This document shows positions 1 to 7,055 of a stretch of DNA of 47,224 bases, in pieces. The stretch covers positions 1 to 47,224 of IMG/VR virus record IMGVR_UViG_3300030329_005016; one strand, 5' to 3'. Numbering within the stretch: the first letter of the stretch is position 1; each line of letters opens with the position of its first letter. The DNA is from a virus. Both the position numbers and the translations under genes were made by a program. Under the pieces are notes generated by a model. The model was not told the DNA's origin, did not search any database, and was given only the letters and a program-made list of their open reading frames with translations.

Positions 1-28
1 GTCAGTAGCAGAAGTCGCGCGGGGTCAC
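1..28 (-). CDS. 5' end of small phage protein (cut by window edge)
   Basis: A GTG start at 26-28 overlaps the TGA of the upstream gene (GTGA). Nine codons are present before the window ends. The complete copy of this gene lies at 46937-47152 across the circular junction. This is the same gene, not a second one. Confidence 0.85.
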
Positions 29-100
29 GACGCACCCCCTTTGCTCTCCTTCTTTCCACCGAAGAGCGAGTTCAGCGCAGCGAGCACGACGCCGCCCACG
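3..100. repeat. 98-bp terminal direct repeat (left copy)
   Basis: Bases 3-100 are identical to 47127-47224. Base 2 already differs (t against c at 47126). The repeat cuts through two overlapping genes whose reading frames join perfectly across it, so the window is a circular map opened inside the lysis region with a short overlap left on. It is either an assembly overlap or terminal redundancy. Sequence alone does not decide which. Confidence 0.95.
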
Positions 101-240
101 GCTCCGATACCCGCGAGCAGCTGTGCTTGCCCTTCCTCGCTCACGCCAAGCGAGGGGCCGAAGAGGTACGCCGCGCCGACTGCGAGCACGACGACGATGG
201 TTGCGATGGCCGTGGGCCAGTTGATGTCCGTGAGCTTCAT
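25..240 (-). CDS. Small two-helix membrane protein, holin candidate
   Basis: 71 residues. The ATG at 238-240 overlaps the stop of the upstream gene and avoids a long Arg/His-rich run that an earlier start would add. Two hydrophobic segments are visible, about residues 11-28 and 41-61, the second rich in Gly and Ala. A short charged tail follows (GGKKESKGGAS). Small size, two membrane spans, a basic C-terminus and a place a few genes before the endolysin fit a phage holin, which would open the inner membrane to release the amidase. There is no family-specific motif, so the role is inferred. Three other small membrane proteins nearby (1895-2221, 46136-46249, 46437-46943) are rival candidates. 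Confidence 0.7.
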   Translation of the reverse strand: MKLTDINWPTAIATIVVVLAVGAAYLFGPSLGVSEEGQAQLLAGIGAVGGVVLAALNSLFGGKKESKGGAS

Positions 241-542
241 TCTGTTCTCCAGTTGTCGATCAAAACGCCGGCGAGAATGTCGGCGAACAGGTTCAGGTCC
301 TGATGACGGATGCGGACCTCGTACGTGTGCTCGATGGCGTGCATGACCTCGTGCAGCAGCGTGCTCAGCACCCACGACTCGGAAGCGATGCGAGCGACCG
401 TGATGGTGCGCGTGCTCGACTCGCACACGCCGTGCGTCGTGCAGTCGCCGTCGGTCTCGATGCTGTCGACGAAGCGCAGCAGCCACTCGTGCGAGCCGAT
501 GCGGATGCGACGTTCGCCGGCGAGCGGGAGGTCAAGCCGCAT
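237..542 (-). CDS. Small HExxH zinc metallopeptidase-like protein
   Basis: 101 residues with the start at 540-542, overlapping the upstream gene by 11 bases. The core holds LLHEVMHAIEH at about residues 62-72, an HExxH zinc-binding and catalytic motif in a predicted helix. The following acidic segment could give the third ligand. Nothing resembles a signal peptide. Small phage proteins with this motif occur in several families (SprT-like, minigluzincins, ImmA-like), but the rest of the sequence does not let me choose one. It sits between the tail fibre genes and the holin candidate, so it could act in tail assembly or in lysis. Substrate unknown. Confidence 0.75.
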   Translation of the reverse strand: MRLDLPLAGERRIRIGSHEWLLRFVDSIETDGDCTTHGVCESSTRTITVARIASESWVLSTLLHEVMHAIEHTYEVRIRHQDLNLFADILAGVLIDNWRTE

Positions 543-816
543 CGCGTTGCTCCAGTCGGAAGCGAGCCGGCTCGAAGATTTCGCCCGTGCGCCGGCCGTC
601 ACGGTGGAAGCACAACATCGTGGCTTCTTGGAATGCGTCGTAGCCCTCCCACGAGTGCCACGCGTCTTGCGGCGCGAGCGACCGCACCGTGCGCACCACG
701 CACTGGTCGGCGTCTGGGTCCAAGTAGACGACATCGTTCGGCTGAGCATCCGTAGGCGATTTTGCCCGAACCACCCGCAAGACATGGGCGTCCAGCGAGA
801 GTACCTGTGCTGTCAT
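532..816 (-). CDS. Hypothetical late protein
   Basis: 94 residues, not recognised. The start at 814-816 overlaps the end of the phosphoesterase-like gene by 4 bases. The protein is acidic in the middle (DVVYLDPDADQ) and shows no membrane segment, Cys pair or coiled coil. Its place after the fibre genes and before the metallopeptidase-like gene suggests a late protein. Confidence 0.7.
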   Translation of the reverse strand: MTAQVLSLDAHVLRVVRAKSPTDAQPNDVVYLDPDADQCVVRTVRSLAPQDAWHSWEGYDAFQEATMLCFHRDGRRTGEIFEPARFRLEQRDAA

Positions 817-1898
817 CCGTCTAGAAGCTGGCGAACATACGATAGAAGCCCAGGGATCGAGTTCCCGCGCTGCTGGACTCCGGCAACGTCCGACAGCCAG
901 TGAAAGTCGTCTGAATCAGCGAATGCGATCACAAAACCATGCCTACGACTCCAGCTGAACTCCACCTCGCCTTCGTCTTCGCCGAGTGAAATCGAAGGAG
1001 TCCCGATGTCGACGCCGTGGATGATTGCAGTCGAGAGGAACCCTTTGAAGAACCCCATGGCCCCACGGACGTCGTCGCGGTCGGCAAGTTGACTGAAGAC
1101 TTCGTGCCATTCCGATATGGCGTCAGTAGACATAGAACGTGGGAGCAGTTCACTCTTCAAGCCCATCGTCACCAGCTCGTGCTTCGTCAGCGCGTAGTCG
1201 ACGCAGTGGACGAAGGTCTCGTAAATCGCCGTCATGGCGTCGGCGTGCGAACCATCGGTGTCGACAGGTGTCCCCTTCGTCGTGGTCCGCTTGTGCGAGT
1301 CCGCGTGCGACGCATCGCCGACGTTGAGCACAACACACGAGCGTGCATCCGGTCCGCGGTCCACGAGCGCCATCAGCGCCCGCTTGTGCTCCTCAACGGC
1401 CATCGTCGTGTTCCAGTCGCGACCCGCCTCAGCCGCTACCGCGCGCATGCCGATATGTGGGTCTCCGAATGCGATGATGGGGAGAATGTCGTCCGGAAGC
1501 CCCACCTCCGTTTTCGGCGGCGGCACGGTGATCAAGCGTGGCTTGATGTTCGCGTTCAGGTGCTCGGCGAGACGCTCCAGCGCTTCGCGTTCGAGCTCGG
1601 CGCGTCGCTCTGTCTTGAGCCACTGAATCGACCCATCGGGCAGCCTACGCATCGTCGACGCGCCCTTGACTGCGTGGCCAAACGGGATGGACGGTGCGCT
1701 GATTTCGCCATCGCCATCCACCTGCAAAGCCGCGCGTCGCTTGCACTCGCCCCACGCGATGTCCTGCGTACCGAGCACGGGCTCTTTGCGCGCGTTCATC
1801 GCTTCGCGGTACTGGACGCGAGAGAGCGAGAGCGGGTGCGTCCCCGTCTCCTCGCAGAAACGCACGAGCTGCTGCACGGCTTCGTCGGCCTTGGTCAT
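813..1898 (-). CDS. Calcineurin-like metallophosphoesterase, incomplete motif set
   Basis: 361 residues. The N-terminal 110 or so are helical and basic, similar to the DNA-binding N-terminus seen in this kind of phage protein. The centre has IIAFGDPHIG (metallophosphatase motif GDxHxG) at about 140-149 and VLNVGDASHADS (second GD block) at about 191-202. The next two standard blocks, GNH[DE] and the C-terminal GHxH, are not seen in this frame or in the other two minus frames, so the C-terminal third is either strongly diverged or replaced. Phosphatase activity is therefore doubtful. It sits in the late operon with ATGA-type overlap on its upstream side. Confidence 0.75.
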   Translation of the reverse strand: MTKADEAVQQLVRFCEETGTHPLSLSRVQYREAMNARKEPVLGTQDIAWGECKRRAALQVDGDGEISAPSIPFGHAVKGASTMRRLPDGSIQWLKTERRAELEREALERLAEHLNANIKPRLITVPPPKTEVGLPDDILPIIAFGDPHIGMRAVAAEAGRDWNTTMAVEEHKRALMALVDRGPDARSCVVLNVGDASHADSHKRTTTKGTPVDTDGSHADAMTAIYETFVHCVDYALTKHELVTMGLKSELLPRSMSTDAISEWHEVFSQLADRDDVRGAMGFFKGFLSTAIIHGVDIGTPSISLGEDEGEVEFSWSRRHGFVIAFADSDDFHWLSDVAGVQQRGNSIPGLLSYVRQLLDG

Positions 1899-2221
1899 GG
1901 GCGTGACTCGCGGCGTGTGAGCTCTGCTGTGAGCTGGTCGCGCAGGCGTTTCACCTCCGCGCGTAGCTCTACGATCTCCTCGTGTGCGACGTCGCGCGCA
2001 TGCTCGGCGGCGATGCGCTCGCGGCGCTCCTCCTCCAGCTCGCCCGCGAGTCCGTCAACGCGGTCGCTCAGCGTTTTGATCTGCTCGCGCTGCGTCTCGA
2101 TGGCCTCGCGAAGCTCGCGCCGCAGAACGGCCTCGTTGCTCCATCGGCCCTTGATGAGCGCCACGATGCCGCCACCCCCCAAGGCACCGGCGATTGCTGT
2201 GATCACGTCTTCGCCACTCAT
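1895..2221 (-). CDS. Membrane-anchored coiled-coil protein
   Basis: 108 residues. A Gly-rich hydrophobic segment at about residues 6-23 is followed by about 80 residues of charged heptad-like sequence (Arg, Glu, Leu), a long coiled coil. The start overlaps the stop of the upstream gene by 4 bases. An N-terminal anchor plus coiled coil is the shape of an inner-membrane spanin (Rz type) and also of some holin-like proteins. The location between fibre genes and the lysis region makes either possible. No specific motif decides. Confidence 0.7.
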   Translation of the reverse strand: MSGEDVITAIAGALGGGGIVALIKGRWSNEAVLRRELREAIETQREQIKTLSDRVDGLAGELEEERRERIAAEHARDVAHEEIVELRAEVKRLRDQLTAELTRRESRP

Positions 2222-2544
2222 CGCAGCCCCCTTACCTGGTGCAGCGCATCCCGGAGTGCGCCGTTCTCGTTCACGAGAATCGAGTTACGGTGCCGCAGCC
2301 CCTCGTTCTCCAGCTGAAGCTTCGAGCACTCAGCCCGCCAGTCGCGGTCGAGCTGGTCGATGGCCTCGTGTGCCTTGACCGTGTCCGGCTGTACGGACGT
2401 TGGCGTGCGTGTGCTGAACACACCGCTCGGCATGATGCTGTCACGCCGCACGCGAACCGTGTCCTCGTCATCGCGCGACGCGGGCGAGAGTCGGCGCTTG
2501 CGCTTCCCTCGCATGTCGCGGGTGTCGTCGTCGTCGCGGGTCAT
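2218..2544 (-). CDS. Hypothetical coiled-coil protein
   Basis: 108 residues with the start at 2542-2544 (ATGA with the fibre gene). An earlier in-frame start would add an Arg-rich stretch that looks like out-of-frame sequence. The first 35 residues are very charged (Asp and Arg/Lys blocks); residues 60-105 look like a coiled coil. No membrane segment. It is coupled to the fibre gene and could be a fibre chaperone, but this rests on position only. Confidence 0.65.
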   Translation of the reverse strand: MTRDDDDTRDMRGKRKRRLSPASRDDEDTVRVRRDSIMPSGVFSTRTPTSVQPDTVKAHEAIDQLDRDWRAECSKLQLENEGLRHRNSILVNENGALRDALHQVRGLR

Positions 2545-4385
2545 ATCCACCTCTCCTCGCCGGGCCCCCACAACGACCACACGACATCGCCATCCTGGAC
2601 TCCGTCTGTGAGCTGCATCGAGCCGTCCAGTGACAGCGAGCCGAAGGGCGCTGCGGTCCACGAGCAGACGAAGGCTTGGCCGCTCTGCGTTACTACGTCG
2701 CCAATGCGGTAGACGCGCTTCGCTTCCCGCTCGGGCCCGATGCCAAAGGGCTCGGCGGGGTGTAGCTGAGCGCCCGTCTGCGCATGGAACAGCACGTCGC
2801 CGGGCGCGTACGTGCCTCGAGGCATGTCGCCGGGCGTGACACTCGCCAGCAGTGCATCGCCCAGCAGCACACCGCGTGGAAACTGGAGCATCCCATAACC
2901 ACGCTCATGCCCACTCAGCCATCGTCGGCTGGTGTAGCCCGTGTTCCCCGTGTAATCCTCGATGGCGCCGTTGCTCGACCGTCTGTGGTGTCGCAGCTTT
3001 GCTCCGTCGTAGCGACGCAGCAGGTTGCTATAGGCAGAGACGTGATGACCGAACGTTGTGCGCTCGTTTGCCGTACCGAACTCGGCCCAGAGTTGGCTGC
3101 GTCCTACACGCGTCGCGGGCCCAGTTGGGGTTGCTCCGTGCGTACCTCCGAGAACGACGCAGTTTGCGCCGAACTCGGAAGACTGCTGCACGCCGCTCTC
3201 ACTGTAGGGGTGGAGAACGGAGCCGCTCTCGATCTTGTAGGCGCCCTGCGCATTCGCGCTTGTGTGTGGTGCTACCCACGTGTTTCCCAGCAGCGATTCG
3301 TCGAGGACACCCCAGCCACCACACCCAACCGCATCGGCGCCGATGAACGTGCCTGCGTTTGCGTCGCTGCCATCGACGAAGATCCCATGCCCCGTGCATG
3401 ATGTAACGCGCACCTGGTCCATGCGTGAGAGGTTTGCGTTCTCATCGAAGCCGCCCGCTCCCGCAACGATGGCGAGCCCCGATCCGGATGCTCGATCGAT
3501 GCGAATGCGTGTCAGCGATGAGCGCCGCTCCACAAGCACACCTGCGCCATGGAACCACCGCGCAGACGAGCGCGATGGCGCCGCTACGTTGAGCGCTGGC
3601 CACTGGTCTCGTTGAGAGATGGTGATGCTCGTCACCGCAGTGTCGACGCCGCACACACACAACCCTCGGCCGCCCTCGAACACCAGCTCGCTTGCGCCGT
3701 AGAGTCCATCACCCCAGCGCGCGCCGGCGCCTTCGATGTGCTGGCCAATGCCTCCGACCATTACGTCGGTGTGGCAAGCGAAGCGGCCTGGCGGGATGTC
3801 CCCGGCGATAAGTGTCGACGCGTCGTAGCAGAGCAGGCCCTCGGTGCCGTCGTCAGCGTCAATGCCAACGTCGAGCGAAACGGTATCGTTTACGCTCACC
3901 ACAGTGGCAGCGAGTCGGTCACGCGTAGGCTCGTTTGGTGGCTCGTCTGGTACCCACTCAGGCGCAGCAATCGCGCCGACGCTCATGCTCACGGTGAGGC
4001 CGGAGAGGATGCCAAGGCCACGCGGGTTTGCCAGGCATACGCCAGCCGTAGACCACGACGCGCCACCATCGACGCTTGTCCAGGCAACAACCCAGCGAGC
4101 GCCGGGAAAACCCTGCGCCCACGTCACATCGCCGAGAGTTGGCGCAAGCACGGGAGGCGACGCGGGTCCGCAGCCGCATGCATCGCTCATGAGTGCATAG
4201 CGCACAAGCCGTGTCTCATCTGGTGGCCCGTTGAACGTTGGGAGGCTAGGGGTAGTAAGCGCGCACAGTGGGCCCACGCCGTAAACGACGACCGGATCGC
4301 CAGGCACTAGGTCTCCTGCGGGCGCCGTGAGCTGGCCTTCGCGCACAACACAGGTGCGGCGGTAGGATGAGGCGCGCGGGGTCAT
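2541..4385 (-). CDS. Tail fibre / tailspike with beta-helix-like region
   Basis: 614 residues. The start at 4383-4385 overlaps the upstream stop (ATGA). Residues about 210-400 are Gly, Asn, Ser and Val-rich with short repeating strands (GSGLAIVAGAGG, TSCTGHGIFVDGSD, GAGVLVERRSSLTRIRI), the pattern of right-handed parallel beta-helix proteins such as pectate-lyase-fold tailspikes. The C-terminal part has short aromatic-rich strands typical of a binding or trimer-forming tip. The likely role is receptor recognition, perhaps with polysaccharide cleavage; no catalytic residues can be assigned by eye. It is the largest and last fibre-type gene of the tail module, where host-range proteins often lie. 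Confidence 0.7.
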   Translation of the reverse strand: MTPRASSYRRTCVVREGQLTAPAGDLVPGDPVVVYGVGPLCALTTPSLPTFNGPPDETRLVRYALMSDACGCGPASPPVLAPTLGDVTWAQGFPGARWVVAWTSVDGGASWSTAGVCLANPRGLGILSGLTVSMSVGAIAAPEWVPDEPPNEPTRDRLAATVVSVNDTVSLDVGIDADDGTEGLLCYDASTLIAGDIPPGRFACHTDVMVGGIGQHIEGAGARWGDGLYGASELVFEGGRGLCVCGVDTAVTSITISQRDQWPALNVAAPSRSSARWFHGAGVLVERRSSLTRIRIDRASGSGLAIVAGAGGFDENANLSRMDQVRVTSCTGHGIFVDGSDANAGTFIGADAVGCGGWGVLDESLLGNTWVAPHTSANAQGAYKIESGSVLHPYSESGVQQSSEFGANCVVLGGTHGATPTGPATRVGRSQLWAEFGTANERTTFGHHVSAYSNLLRRYDGAKLRHHRRSSNGAIEDYTGNTGYTSRRWLSGHERGYGMLQFPRGVLLGDALLASVTPGDMPRGTYAPGDVLFHAQTGAQLHPAEPFGIGPEREAKRVYRIGDVVTQSGQAFVCSWTAAPFGSLSLDGSMQLTDGVQDGDVVWSLWGPGEERWI

Positions 4386-5098
4386 AGCGCGAACTCCGCC
4401 TCGACAGCAGCCTGCGCCTGCGCGCGTTCGCTCGCACCCCATGCGCCGGACGCAATGGTCACCATTCGGACCTTGCCTACAAACGGCCCGCTTCCGCCAT
4501 GAGCAGAGCCAATGGCCATGCTCACAAGGGTGTCGATTACGCGGGGGTCGTACACCTGAGGGTTGTTTGAGTCGCTGACGTCGTCCTTAAGGTAGCCGTT
4601 TCCGGTGGCCCCGCTGAGCACAAAGACCTCGTAGTGCAGCGTCCCTGGCGCGAACCCCTCGTAGTTCCGGTATGTGCTGTCAAGGATGTCAAAAAGTGCG
4701 CTCCCGGCTCTTGAGCGACCTGTCAGGCGAGATCCCGACTTAAGGAAGTCGAACAAAAAGCGTCCGCTCGTCGACGAGCCATCGTGAAGGACGGCGATCG
4801 TCCAGGATGTACCTGCGTACCCAGTCGAGAACTGGGCGCCCGTCTCGTACCGGTGCGTGCCAGCCAGGCTCACAAATGCGCCAGTTGCGTCAGAACTCAC
4901 GATGGGTGTCCCGGTGCCTTGAAGGGCAAGGTCACCGGCCGTTCCCAGAGAGCCGCGGTTTGCCCACGCGGATGTCGTCGCGTCGCTTGCCCAATAGGAC
5001 AGCAACGAGTCGGGCATCGTCGGCGCACCACCACCCCCACGCGCGCGCATGCCGCTGCGCCCACCGCGACGCATCAGTGCTGGGATGCGGCGGGTCAT
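4382..5098 (-). CDS. Lectin-like (LamG/ConA fold) tail protein
   Basis: 238 residues, coupled by ATGA overlaps at both ends. After a basic, Gly-rich N-terminus, the sequence from about residue 30 follows the LamG-type concanavalin layout: SLLSYWASD, LSGTHRYETG-like strands, SWTIAVLHDG and a final FVGKVRMVTI strand before a helical end. Such domains bind sugars or glycans and occur on tail tips and fibres. Exact family not certain. Together with the neighbouring beta-helix protein it probably forms the receptor-binding apparatus. Confidence 0.65.
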   Translation of the reverse strand: MTRRIPALMRRGGRSGMRARGGGGAPTMPDSLLSYWASDATTSAWANRGSLGTAGDLALQGTGTPIVSSDATGAFVSLAGTHRYETGAQFSTGYAGTSWTIAVLHDGSSTSGRFLFDFLKSGSRLTGRSRAGSALFDILDSTYRNYEGFAPGTLHYEVFVLSGATGNGYLKDDVSDSNNPQVYDPRVIDTLVSMAIGSAHGGSGPFVGKVRMVTIASGAWGASERAQAQAAVEAEFAL

Positions 5099-5397
5099 GC
5101 TGCGCCAGCGCCAGGGCTAGACGGCACGAGGTGCGCGACGTGCGCTGCTCCACCCTCGCCGATGACGGCGACGTACGCGTCGTTCAGGTTGAACGAGACG
5201 ATGCTACCTGCGGCGACGTATGGGTCGTCGGAGTCTGCGGTGATGCTGTCTCCGCCCGACGTCACGCGCACCGCGGTGTCGCCGACGAAAAGTGTGTACC
5301 AGCGACCAACCTTCATCTCTGCGGTCCGCTGGCTGCCGGTGCCGCTTAGGTCTTGTGCGTTGGCGAAGTCATACGTGACTTTCTCTGCGTCGCTCAT
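5095..5397 (-). CDS. Small beta-rich tail-tip protein
   Basis: 100 residues with the start at 5395-5397, preceded by a GGAGA ribosome site about 6 bases upstream. A longer in-frame start would add an Arg/Ser/Pro-rich segment that looks like non-coding translation. The protein has alternating strands and no Cys or membrane segment. It sits between the paralogous tail proteins and the lectin-like protein. Function not recognised. Confidence 0.65.
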   Translation of the reverse strand: MSDAEKVTYDFANAQDLSGTGSQRTAEMKVGRWYTLFVGDTAVRVTSGGDSITADSDDPYVAAGSIVSFNLNDAYVAVIGEGGAAHVAHLVPSSPGAGAA

Positions 5398-5461
5398 GGT
5401 GGTCTCTCCAAACGAGAAAAGCCCCGCCGGATGGCGAGGCTTGGAAGTGGGTTGGTGCGCG

Positions 5462-6487
5462 CTACTCGTGGACGATGGCGCTTGCGAGGTAGATGGTGCC
5501 GCTGGTCGCGCGGATTTGGACGTTGATCTCGTCGTGACCGTCGCTCGCGCTTTCGCCGTCCGAGGTGGCGAAGTCCTCGGCGATGACCGGAACGTCGGTG
5601 AGCTGCGAGCTCCACGCCGCGGTTGTGTTCGAGATGGTGACCGCCGAGCTGACGTCCTTGGTTCCGATGACTCGGATCTGACCCGAGCCGCCGGCACTCA
5701 CCCACGCAAAGAAGCGCGCCTTGCAGTTCGTCACGACGGCGCCGTCGTTGTAGATCTTCCGCGCGAGCGCGAAGTGGTCGACGGGCAGCGCGCTGCTGAA
5801 CGTGCTCGAGCTCGTCGAGGCCGCGTAGCTCGTCGTGGGGCTGCCGTTTCGCAGGTAGGGTACCGCCCAGTGCAGAAGCACGCGCTTGCCGATGTCGACG
5901 TCTTGGGCGACGTCGATCATACGGGCGAAGGCATCAGCGCGAAGCGGCTGTCCTGTGCGCAAAGCCGGCAGGTTCACACCGCGTTCGTTCGTGTCCTCGA
6001 CGAGCACGCGGCGGGGGATTTCGATGCACTCGATGGAGTCGACGTCGACGTCCGCAGAACCAGTAGCCGAGGCATTGATGGTCAGCGTTGCGGCTTCCTC
6101 CGCTGTGGACTGCGACGCAAGCTCCTCCTCGTCGATGAGTCCAGGTGGGAGCTCGTATTGCTCGAGGGTGGTGAAACTTCCAGGACTGACAGCGCGAAGG
6201 GGTGTGCCGCCGTTGACGGTGACAACCACATTGCCCTCGCACCGTGCGGACACGCGCCATCGACGAACGAGGGCGTTGTACGTGGGCACCATGCGGAACG
6301 CGTAGGTGTACGACCCTTTGGTGAGCGTGCCGCCTGGCGGTTTGAACGAAGGAATGAGAACGCGACCACGACCCAGCAGATGGTTCGTCAGGTTCGCGTT
6401 CGTTTCCCATGCTGAGCCGCTGACTGCGCCGCTTGCAAAGATGCCGGCGATGTCCGCGTCGGGGCGCGAGTAGGAGGATTCAGCCAC
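5462..6487 (-). CDS. Minor tail protein, paralogue of the next upstream gene
   Basis: 341 residues from a GTG at 6485-6487, chosen because GGAG lies 7 bases upstream; an ATG at 6503-6505 is the alternative. The C-terminal half (about 190-341) resembles the product of 6480-7055: both have a VLLHWAV / VLVNWAV block, then strands, then an acidic loop and a closing strand. This suggests a duplicated beta-domain. The N-terminal half is Ser/Thr-rich with many predicted strands. Probably a tail-tip or fibre adaptor. No named family recognised. Confidence 0.65.
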   Translation of the reverse strand: MAESSYSRPDADIAGIFASGAVSGSAWETNANLTNHLLGRGRVLIPSFKPPGGTLTKGSYTYAFRMVPTYNALVRRWRVSARCEGNVVVTVNGGTPLRAVSPGSFTTLEQYELPPGLIDEEELASQSTAEEAATLTINASATGSADVDVDSIECIEIPRRVLVEDTNERGVNLPALRTGQPLRADAFARMIDVAQDVDIGKRVLLHWAVPYLRNGSPTTSYAASTSSSTFSSALPVDHFALARKIYNDGAVVTNCKARFFAWVSAGGSGQIRVIGTKDVSSAVTISNTTAAWSSQLTDVPVIAEDFATSDGESASDGHDEINVQIRATSGTIYLASAIVHE

Positions 6488-7055
6488 CGTAGAACTCCGC
6501 GGCATAGACGCCGGTCAACTCGACCTCGTCGACGGTTGAGACGTAGACACGGACCGTGGTCGCCGTGTCATCGAATGTGATGGGGTCGTCGCCAATCCCC
6601 TGGGGTGATGAGACAGTCATGCGGGGAGCGTCCGAGGCTTCGGCGATGAGGCCCGCCACGTTTCCAATACCTGTCGGAGCAAGCCATGCACTCGACGTGC
6701 TCGACGTCGAAAAGGACTCCGTCCCGCGTCCCACGTAGACGAGGAACGTCACCGCAGAGCCAGCGCTCGTGCGACGTCCGCGCAGCTTCACACGGACAGG
6801 AAACAGGGTTCCGTCGCTACGCACGCGACGGTAGATGGGTCCGGACTCCCAGAGCGGTCGACCGCCGCTTGATGTTCCGTTTCTGTCGCGCGTGATGCCA
6901 TCGCCATCACTCACCGCCCAGTTCACGAGCACCTGACCATGGCTCTTCGAGTGGTGCTGAAGGTTCGACGCCGTGATGCGCTTCGCGACGGTGTCGACGG
7001 GGTCGTCCGCAGCGTGCTCGCCCGTGTCGATGCGAATGAGTGTTGACCACGTCAT
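6480..7055 (-). CDS. Minor tail protein
   Basis: 191 residues, start overlapping the upstream stop by 4 bases. It shares layout and short motifs with the C-terminal half of the downstream neighbour (QVLVNWAV, a SAG...TFLVYVG strand and a final acidic-loop-plus-strand unit). The two genes are adjacent and look like an old tandem duplication. Inferred tail-tip component. Confidence 0.65.
   Translation of the reverse strand: MTWSTLIRIDTGEHAADDPVDTVAKRITASNLQHHSKSHGQVLVNWAVSDGDGITRDRNGTSSGGRPLWESGPIYRRVRSDGTLFPVRVKLRGRRTSAGSAVTFLVYVGRGTESFSTSSTSSAWLAPTGIGNVAGLIAEASDAPRMTVSSPQGIGDDPITFDDTATTVRVYVSTVDEVELTGVYAAEFYGG

Noticed and set aside
3-100. Packaging-type direct terminal repeat
   Set aside because: Ninety-eight bases ending inside genes with continuing frames is more like an assembly overlap on a circular map; nothing marks it as a packaging end.
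929-1153. A frame that might restore the missing phosphoesterase motifs
   Set aside because: Translation of both alternative minus frames shows no GNH or GHxH, so there is no evidence for a simple frameshift.
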